In this document: piece after piece, positions 57,101-64,000 of the stretch
How positions within the stretch are numbered: position 1 is the first letter of the stretch
How the letters are laid out: each line of letters opens with the position of its first letter
Source of the DNA: Acytostelium subglobosum LB1
Lineage: Eukaryota; Evosea; Eumycetozoa; Acytosteliales; Acytosteliaceae
Assembly (NCBI RefSeq): GCF_000787575.1
Contig: NW_012236518.1
Location: 620,001-684,000 of the forward strand
Reading direction: 5' to 3'
Length of the DNA: 64,000 nucleotides
Notes under the pieces: generated by a model
What the model was told of the DNA's origin: nothing
Databases searched by the model: none
Seen by the model: only the letters and a program-made list of their open reading frames with translations
Made by a program: the position numbers and the translations under genes

Positions 57101-58444
57101 AGGCGGTATGTCAAAGTAGCAGTTGCCAATGAACATGAGCATCAGGTCAACTGTGATGATCCTGGAGTGGCATTGGGCAATGTAACTGACCAAGTTGTCG
57201 AGTGATGTCCATGTGAATAGGAGTGGAAATTGAGTTGGACATGTGCGCGGACTTGCTAGGTATGTCGCCATGGCCCTGGACATGTTTTGAATCATGTCTG
57301 GTTGAAGATCAATTGTTTGAAATGGATCTGACGATTGAATTAGTGACTCGAGACTGACAAGATCGTTACTGCGGATGGCGTATGGGATTGTCATACGCAG
57401 GCCTGCCAACTCAATAAGCCAGTTCTTGTGTTGGATGCATGCAGGCACATTCAGCAGGATACGAACCAGATCTTCGGAGCTCTTATCAATCATTCCAACA
57501 CCGATGAAATGAGTGTAAATATATTTGATTAGTGACTCTTGACCATGATCAGCGGCAATATTGATGACATCTTTGAACTCCTTGCTGAGAACATACTCGA
57601 ATCCATGGATTGAGTTGGCCAGCAAGTTGAACACATCGATGTGGCCAAGCTTGGCCGCGGTCTTCAAACATGATTGATAAGGCTTGACAATCAATTCGGG
57701 TGACATTGATGTCAGGGTGATGTTGTCCATGATGTACTTTACACTGTCCGTCATGTTTAAGCGTGTCACCAGTCGCAATACTTTGGACCAAAGTCTACAT
57801 CTAAACAGACATTTGTACTCCTCGTTGAGTATCTTTAGCATGGACACTGTGATACCGCCGCCGCTATTCAGGCACTTGACAAACTTGGGAGCGGACGAGT
57901 ATAGTTCGGGCTTGAAGTCAATGTGCTTAAAGAGTAGTCGAACCATTTGTACATCGCCATTGTCAATGGCCACGACCAACACTGCCAGTGTGAAGCATGA
58001 GATTGATCGATGGGCATTCACATCGATAAATCTTTGGATTAGATCAACATCGCCATAACGAACTATACTGCACAAGTCCAATAAGTTCATCTCGTATGGC
58101 AAGGGCATGATGACCATGTTGTTGACGTCGTTGCCAATCAATCGATTGATCACATGATGATTTTGGAAACGAATGGCGGCCTCTAGGAGCTCCCATTCCG
58201 GTTGCCAAGGCTTGTTGCCGTAGTATTTAGACATTCGATCTAGTGCCTCGAGGAACCATTGAGTGGCATTGAATCTTAGCATCTCTGTGAGTGAGCCATC
58301 CTCCAACAACTTGGCACCTTTGATCGATTTATAATTAATCTTCCATCCAGAGTGTATGATTGATACTTGATCAATGATCAATCTTAAAAGTACTCTATTA
58401 CCGAATACTGAGTGTATTATATTATCTTTATCTTTATCGTTCAT
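54200..58444 (-). CDS. Giant two-unit ankyrin-type protein (dictyostelid family), second intact copy
   Basis: Exon 1 58444-56388 (unit I), intron 56387-56319 (GTATGT..ACAG), exon 2 56318-54200 (unit II); phase 2 join AG|A = Arg, 1391 residues. The intron is at exactly the same place and phase as in the gene at 23936. Unit I begins HSVFGNRVLLRLIIDQVSII and SIKGAKLLEDGSLTEMLRFN; unit II begins FHLVFRDKVLCRNVLKCVGK. Ankyrin-like helix pairs occur throughout (YGDVDLIQRFIDV, GHIDVFNLLANS, SGNREVINMLYCN). The frame of unit II also continues upstream to an ATG at 56350, but that ATG lies in the intron. Role unknown; probably protein binding. Confidence 0.85.
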
Positions 58445-58577
58445 GTGTTTGTGATCGACTGTCGATTGATTGAATGATGGAATGAACTTTGATCACTTTT
58501 GAAGTTGATCATAACGACGCATTGGAAAAAAAGTTGGAAATAAGTTATAATTTACATATTTATTTATTGTTCCGTGA

Positions 58578-60268
58578 TCATATCATTGTAGTTCTCCTTT
58601 GCTTTACCAACATCTGCCATGGATGTCCAAGCTGTGGCGTGTTGTTATTGCTGTTGCCATTCTCAATATCAACCTCGCCAACTACATCATGAGTAGACTC
58701 CTTGTTGACAACATCCATCACCTCACTATTCAAGCTACCATGTGTTGAACTAAATCCATTGCCATTGCCATTGACATTGCCATTGACGTTGCCATGAGTT
58801 GTTTCTTGAAGTATTCTATGATTGAACTCTTTTGAACATTGATGCATAAAGTCATCTATATCATCAAGTAATAGAGTTGGATCATCACGGTGAATGATGA
58901 ACCAACCTTGAAGTTGTGCAGTGCTAATGGGTTGCTGTCCAAACCTTTCGATGATGATATCACTGATGTACTGATGCTTGGAGTTGGTAAAGAATCGACC
59001 AAACATCTTGCGCACTTGATAGCAGGTGGCGTAGTCAAACTTGATCTTCAAGTCAACGCGTCCTGGACGAATGAGTGATGGCGACAGTCGCTCAAAGTGG
59101 TTGGTTGTCATAATGAGTATCCTGCCGTCTGACGACGCCAGGCCATCAAGCGCGTTAAGTAGTCCAGAGAATGTGAGCACATCCGTGCGTCCCTTGCGCT
59201 CGACGAATGCGGCATCAATGTCCTCCAGCACCAGTATCGTGTCCTTGGGTGTCTTTTGAATGATTGAGTGGATGTTGCCATCGTGAATACCCTTGCTCAT
59301 GTTCATTATGCCTATGGACAGTCCAAACTTGCCGGCTATCGATAGGATGAATGATGTCTTTCCAGTGCCGGGTGGTCCGTACAACAAGTAACCGCGACGA
59401 TATGGTACGCCTGTATCTATATACCATTGCTTTCCATTTATAAAGCTATTGACATCATTGAGTATAGTATCACCGACATTCTCATCCAATACCACTGACT
59501 CTATCACTCTCTTTGGTTGCACGCTAATGCATTCCCAGAACTGTGAGTGTGGCTCAAGTGAGAAGATCTTGGTCTGTTGATGATTGAGCGATGATGATGG
59601 AATCATACCAAATGATTGATTGAGTGATCGAGTGATTGTGAATGATTGAGGACGAGTGTTAGTATGAGGGTAAGGCGAGGGCGAGGGCAAGGGCGAGGGT
59701 GAGGGCAAGAACATACCTTGTCTTTGTTGAGGCCGATCGAGAAGCGCATTGAAGCATTGATTAGATCTTTGACAAGGTTGAGATTGCCCCAGAATATCTT
59801 GATGGTGATGACATCATCGCGTATACCATCCATTGATCGTTTCTCTGTATACTCTCTTGAGAAGTAGACGACGTGACCTTTGAATCGCAGCCATACCGTG
59901 CCCATGGGCAACAGTTTGAACTCTGGCTCACTCCGCCTGACCTCCTGTGCCTCATTGAATCTTGTGTTGACAGTGACGCCACGCATACCAAACTGTTGTT
60001 GTGATGCCAACCATTCCAATATCCAAACGAATGCTTGATCCGGATATGATATCTGTGCCGTATAATAGAATGAACTACTAATCCATTCTATCATTGATTG
60101 TATTGCACCACGTAAATAATTGAGTAGCCAAGTTACTAGAAGCAATGACACTCCTACCCCAAGCATTGAGCTTGGTCCTCCCCCTCCCTCACTGCCTGTT
60201 GATGCATAGCCTGTCAGACCAGCCAATCCCAACAATCCGCCTCCTAACCAAGATGACAAGTCATTCAT
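58578..60268 (-). CDS. bcs1l: BCS1-type mitochondrial AAA ATPase
   Basis: Exons 60268-59717 and 59573-58578 (phase 0), 515 residues. BCS1 inserts the Rieske iron-sulfur protein into complex III across the inner mitochondrial membrane. The N part has a hydrophobic segment (GVGVSLLLVTWLLNYLRG) and the BCS1-specific domain (QFGMRGVTVNTRFN ... IKIFWGNLNLVKDLI). AAA core: Walker A GPPGTGKTSF, Walker B TILVLEDIDAAF, sensor 1 ILIMTTNH, and arginine fingers in SPSLIRPGRVD. After PHSQFWECISVQPKR the core begins in typical BCS1 fashion. The Asn/Gly-rich C-terminal tail is a lineage extension. No frameshift or missing motif. Confidence 0.9.
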
Positions 60269-60649
60269 TCTTAATTATATATGTATATATGTATTTGTAC
60301 AGTGACTATATGTATAGTATGATGTCAAATGAGTTGTGTTGAGTTAGTGGCCCTTTGTAGAAGGGCTAGCATAGCCTGTGGTTGTGTGTAACTTCCATCT
60401 CGAGAATGAGTGTGAATGGCTACGGGGTGGCTATTCATTCAAACAAAGACGCGTCATCAAAGAATGACTCATATTTGTCGACTCGACGACTTTTATTCGT
60501 ATTCATTCATACATATATATACATACTTACGTAGTCAAGTAACATCGATCAATCAACAGATCGATCAATCAATCAAACTAAAGAACATTGTATTGATTAG
60601 GATGATGTCATGTGATTGAGTGACTGTGGAGAAGACAAGAAGGATTAAT
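60269..60649. other. Divergent intergenic region
   Basis: Between the BCS1-type gene (minus) and the oxidoreductase (plus). AT-rich with TATATG and TCAATC repeats; no gene seen. Likely promoter for both. Confidence 0.5.
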
Positions 60650-62498
60650 ATGGCGACAGATATTGTTGATGATGTTGTTGATGATGATAATGATGACTCA
60701 ACAACAAAGTTGAATATACCACCTCCTCCAGACCCACCTGACCCTGACGAGTGTTGTGGCAGCGGCTGTGCACGATGCGTCTACGATCTCTACGAAGAGC
60801 AACTCGAACGCTACAACCTCATGAAGGACAAGATGATTCAGGCACATCAACAACAGAAACAACAAAGACTTAAAGATAAACAACAACAAGAACAACAACA
60901 ACAGCAAGAGCAGGAGAATACCCAGCAAGTGATAGCAGTGGATGTCACATTGTCAGAGAGTTTGAATGATGGGCGCAAAGTAGAATCAATGTCAATCACT
61001 CCAGAAGATGTTGGACTGGTACAGGTTGAATATGTTGGTGATGCGACAGAGGACACGAGACAACCATTGGATGGCATGACAATGGGAAGATTCCAATCTG
61101 CAAGATTGTTAACATCGGATGACTCTCCCGATGTTTGTTATCACATGACCATCACGACAAATGATGGTGTTGATATAAAGTATCTACCAGGTGACTACAT
61201 CAACATACTTTGTCCACAAGATAAACAAGATGTCGATCGTCTACTCAAACGACTTGGCAAGTCTGGCGACACCATCATTCGTCTTCGCGTCGGGCCCGCC
61301 TCCGCCACACTCTTCCGACACCTACCCCAACATCCTTGCACCCTGCGAGATCTCTTCACATGGACGCTCAACATATCGTTCGTACCTCCTCAGTTCTTCC
61401 TCTTGCAAATGGTCGACCATTGCAAAGGTATGTGTTTGTGTGGCGCGTCAGTTATCCACGACACTTGCTAACCCTTGCCCTTGCCCTCGCCTACCACCCC
61501 AGACGAGTCCGATCGACAGAAGCTGAGATACCTTTCGAGCCAGGCAGGAAAGACGCTGTACAATCAGACTATCCTGGCACATAACATTCGCTTTCCAACA
61601 TTGTTGACCAAGTTCAAGTCTTGTCAACTACCTTTGGAGTTTATACTGATCAATGTTCCAGCGCACTCAATTAGACAATACTCGATATCAAGCTCACCCT
61701 TGACATTGTCCAACACAACAACAACAACTACAATAGACATCACATTCAAGCTGGTCGAGAAACAACAAAAACAAGCAGATTGCGACTCGACCTATGGCTT
61801 GTGCACACATTGGATGCACCGACTCTACAAGTCGGGCGAGTCGGCCATCATACCATTTGCAATCACTCACTCCAAGTTCCATCTTCCAAGCGATCCCCTC
61901 ACAACACCAATCATCCTAATATCCACTGGTACTGGATTGGCACCATTCCGTTCATTCCTACATCATCGCAAACTATTGTACCATCAACAACAACAACAAC
62001 AACATGGTCATCAACAAAATGGACAGTCATCAATGTTGGGCAAATGTTTATTATTCTTTGGATGTAGACATCGTGATTGGGATCTACTCTATCATGATGA
62101 ACTACTTGAATTCGAACGTGAACATATTATAACAAAGCTATACATATCATACTCGAGGGAGAGTGATGATACCAAGGACATTAACGACAAAAAGAGATAC
62201 ATCAATTCACATGTTGAAGAATGTGGAGAACTAATATATGGACTGGTGACCAATCATCAAGGTGTAATATATGTTTGCGGGTATGAATCATGTGACCATG
62301 TGACATGTGACCATGTACTGTACTAATCAATTAATCATTCAAACATTTAGTAACTCTAATGGAATTGGAAAGTCTGCCAATGAATCATTGATCAAGATTA
62401 TAAAGCGATACGCTAAAGTTGGAAGCAATGATGAAGCAATGGAGATACTATCAAGTTGGACAAAGAATTCTCAATACTTTAGAGATGTCTGGTCATGA
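60650..62498 (+). CDS. Diflavin-reductase-like FAD/NADPH oxidoreductase with Oxidored-like N terminus
   Basis: Exons 60650-61427, 61503-62280 and 62351-62498, phases agree, 567 residues. The N terminus has a Cys-rich Oxidored-like motif (PDPDECCGSGCARCVYDLYE), then a Gln-rich tract. The rest is the C-terminal half of a cytochrome P450 reductase-type enzyme without the FMN flavodoxin domain: FAD-binding insert (YLPGDYINILCPQ ... LFRHLPQHPCTLRDLFTW), FAD isoalloxazine motif RQYSISS, the GLCTHWM loop, NADPH pyrophosphate motif STGTGLAPFRSFL, LLFFGCRHRDWD, and a C-terminal YFRDVWS with the stacking Trp. It should move electrons from NADPH through FAD to an unknown acceptor. The ATG at 60650 was chosen because a Met-led acidic N terminus follows; the frame is open upstream without an ATG. 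Confidence 0.85.
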
Positions 62499-62824
62499 TG
62501 CATCAATAAAAGTGCGTGACACACACACTTGGAAACAATCGAGTTTTCATTCAAAATGTGTAACTACAATCATTTTTTTATTCTATATTATTTTCCAACA
62601 TCTAAGGTATCATGGAACAGAAAACTACATGTAAAATATATCGTAATTATAGTAATATAAACAAGGAGAATTGTTATTGTTTTAGTCTCAATCTCAACTT
62701 GTCTCATCCAGATTATTATGAATATATCTTTATGAATATAAATTGAAGGGTCTCGGAGGAATGTAGGAATAAAGCTATTGAACAATTCAAGATATATAAA
62801 GTATGGGCAGATAATTGTATAACC

Positions 62825-63091
62825 ATGCTAGAAAACACCAAGCTCGAGAAGACGTATCCAATAAGGAATCTTTCAAATCAAGACTATATAGATTATTTGG
62901 AGCAAAGATTTGATCCAGAAGAAATCAAGGAATTCGAGACCAATTATCTCCTTCATCCACTTACAAAGAAAGACTTTGAACAGAATTGGCTACGTCACTT
63001 TGGTAGTCCAGATGAGAAGGATAAATATATTTCTCAACAACAGGAACAAATACAGCAACTACAACATCAATTGAGATTGGTAGGCAAATAA
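62825..63091 (+). CDS. Small charged ORF, unidentified
   Basis: 88 residues (MLENTKLEKTYPIRNLSNQD ... DFEQNWLRHFGSPDEKDKYI) with a Gln-rich coiled-coil end. The same frame is open and protein-like for about 25 codons before the ATG (CRNKAIEQFKIYKVWADN), so it may be the 3' exon of a gene or a remnant. No family recognised. Confidence 0.45.
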   Translation: MLENTKLEKTYPIRNLSNQDYIDYLEQRFDPEEIKEFETNYLLHPLTKKDFEQNWLRHFGSPDEKDKYISQQQEQIQQLQHQLRLVGK

Positions 63092-63318
63092 CCATAAATA
63101 AATATATATATCCTAAGAATAATGGTGTTTCTGTTCAACATTGAGATCTTGGTCTTGAAAGTTTGAAAGGGTGAGATTTACATCTTTGATCTAAAAGTTA
63201 TAAAATATGTTTTGTGATCACCAGTTACTCTTGGGGTAGATGATCGTTCGTTCGAAAGTTGTGTTTGTGTTGAGTTGAAGTATAAGTACTACTTCCAAGT
63301 GTTAACAAACCTATGATA

Positions 63319-63543
63319 TCATCTATTTCTAACTTTGAGGTACATTTGCTCCTTTTCAACAAGATATTTGTCACCCATTTTCCAAAAGGTTAACCTTTTG
63401 GACCCACTTTTTAGTTCATCCATGGACCGAATTAATTGATCTTTACAATAACCTTGTAGTTTTGTGATGGTCGAACCATCAAGTCTATGACGTGGTACCT
63501 GTCTACACCAAACACTCCATCCATCAATATAGAATTTATTCAT
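63319..63543 (-). CDS. Small ORF, unidentified
   Basis: 74 residues (MNKFYIDGWSVWCRQVPRHR ... LTFWKMGDKYLVEKEQMYLK), rich in Trp, Tyr, Lys and Arg, and more protein-like than random frames. No family recognised; divergent from the secreted-protein gene at 63587. Confidence 0.3.
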   Translation of the reverse strand: MNKFYIDGWSVWCRQVPRHRLDGSTITKLQGYCKDQLIRSMDELKSGSKRLTFWKMGDKYLVEKEQMYLKVRNR

Positions 63544-63586
63544 TCAATCTTTCAATCATTCAATCATTCAAATATTTTACAACAAG

Positions 63587-64000
63587 ATGAGATTAACTGT
63601 TACACTTGTAATCATTGCGGCACTGTTTGTAAACGTGTCCACACAATATGGTGAACCAGATTCAGATGGAAACCCAGGATGGCGTGAGCGTGAATCTCAT
63701 GTGATTGTAAATGCAATCAGAAGTGGTAAGTCCTGGAACTATTCCAACCCACCCCTCACTCACTCGCTCTCACACTCACACTCACTCATTCACCCACCTG
63801 ATCAATAGCACCAATCAAGTATGTTACAACATATTATACATCATATGCCAGTGATTTCTTTATGTCCCCAGCAATGTTCCCTGCTGTGCCTCCATTGTAC
63901 TTGACGACGACAGATAGCCACCCAGCATTGTTGCACGCCCAGGACATGGCATTCAACAATTGTTTCAATCACAGTGATTGTGGAAACAATACATCCTTCG
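63587..64000 (+). CDS. Secreted CAP/SCP-like protein, 5' end
   Basis: Exon 1 63587-63725 begins with a signal peptide (MRLTVTLVIIAALFVNVST) and continues GEPDSDGNPGWRERESHVIV NAIRSG. An intron (63726-63808, GTAAGT..ATAG) leads to exon 2 (phase 1, G|CA = Ala): APIKYVTTYYTSYASDFF ... PPLYLTTTDSHPALLHAQ, then DMAFNNCFNHSDCGNNTSF up to the window end. The Arg-rich helix with NAIR, and the HAQDMAFNNCFNHSDC part, resemble the start of CAP (SCP/PR-1) domains, whose helix 1 and Cys-linked His region read similarly. Truncated by the window, so the core motifs cannot be checked. Confidence 0.6.

Noticed and set aside
1-64000. CRISPR arrays, bacterial operons, rRNA genes
   Set aside because: No regularly spaced direct repeats, Shine-Dalgarno-led gene strings or rRNA signatures; introns and gene content are eukaryotic.

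Overview
The window looks like nuclear DNA of a dictyostelid social amoeba. Supporting signs are short GT..AG introns (about 50-100 bp) rich in TCAA/ATTG tetranucleotides, AAC/CAA homopolymer codon tracts, and typical families: FNIP repeats, CBM49 cellulose-binding domains, divergent actin, AIG1-type GTPase, RasGEF with LRRs, and large ankyrin families. Coding GC is clearly higher than in Dictyostelium discoideum, which suggests a group-2 species such as Acytostelium. That genus call is inference only. There are two 100-N gaps (15268-15367, 33035-33134) and one lone N (32228).

Layout. 1-3 kb: 3' end of a receiver-domain protein, then EMC3 and maleylacetoacetate isomerase. 3-23.8 kb is an unstable accessory block. 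It holds a broken ankyrin gene abutting an FNIP-gene remnant, an LRR-RasGEF gene (copy A) followed by an actin-like remnant, a Crinkler-type (Ubl + P-loop NTPase + PD-(D/E)XK nuclease) gene, decayed coding sequence, a Harbinger-like transposase remnant at a gap, a decayed second RasGEF copy (B) followed by a whole actin-like gene, an AIG1 GTPase, a small third RasGEF remnant (C), a truncated P450 and a decayed ankyrin gene. 23.9-28.4 kb: an intact two-unit ankyrin gene whose two reading frames are joined by an intron. 28.6-34.8 kb: a small membrane protein, a Thr/Pro-rich possible regulator, mitochondrial ribosomal protein mL45, and a secreted CBM49 protein. 35-50 kb is mostly housekeeping: F-box/LRR protein, DNA ligase IV, a Ubl-vWA-EF-hand-WWE protein, ribonucleotide reductase small subunit (with an E2F-like site upstream), and an acidic F-box-like protein. 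50-64 kb: P4-ATPase flippase, a second intact two-unit ankyrin gene, a BCS1-type AAA protein, a diflavin-reductase-like oxidoreductase with an Oxidored-like N terminus, small ORFs, and the start of a secreted CAP-like protein.

The most interesting points are the Crinkler-type nuclease gene, which probably has an intron-split start codon; the intron that fuses tandem ankyrin ORFs into single giant genes at a conserved position; the three-copy RasGEF/actin segmental duplication; and the Ubl-vWA-EF-WWE protein. Exon joins were worked out by hand from GT/AG sites, frame continuity and family resemblance. No database search was run.
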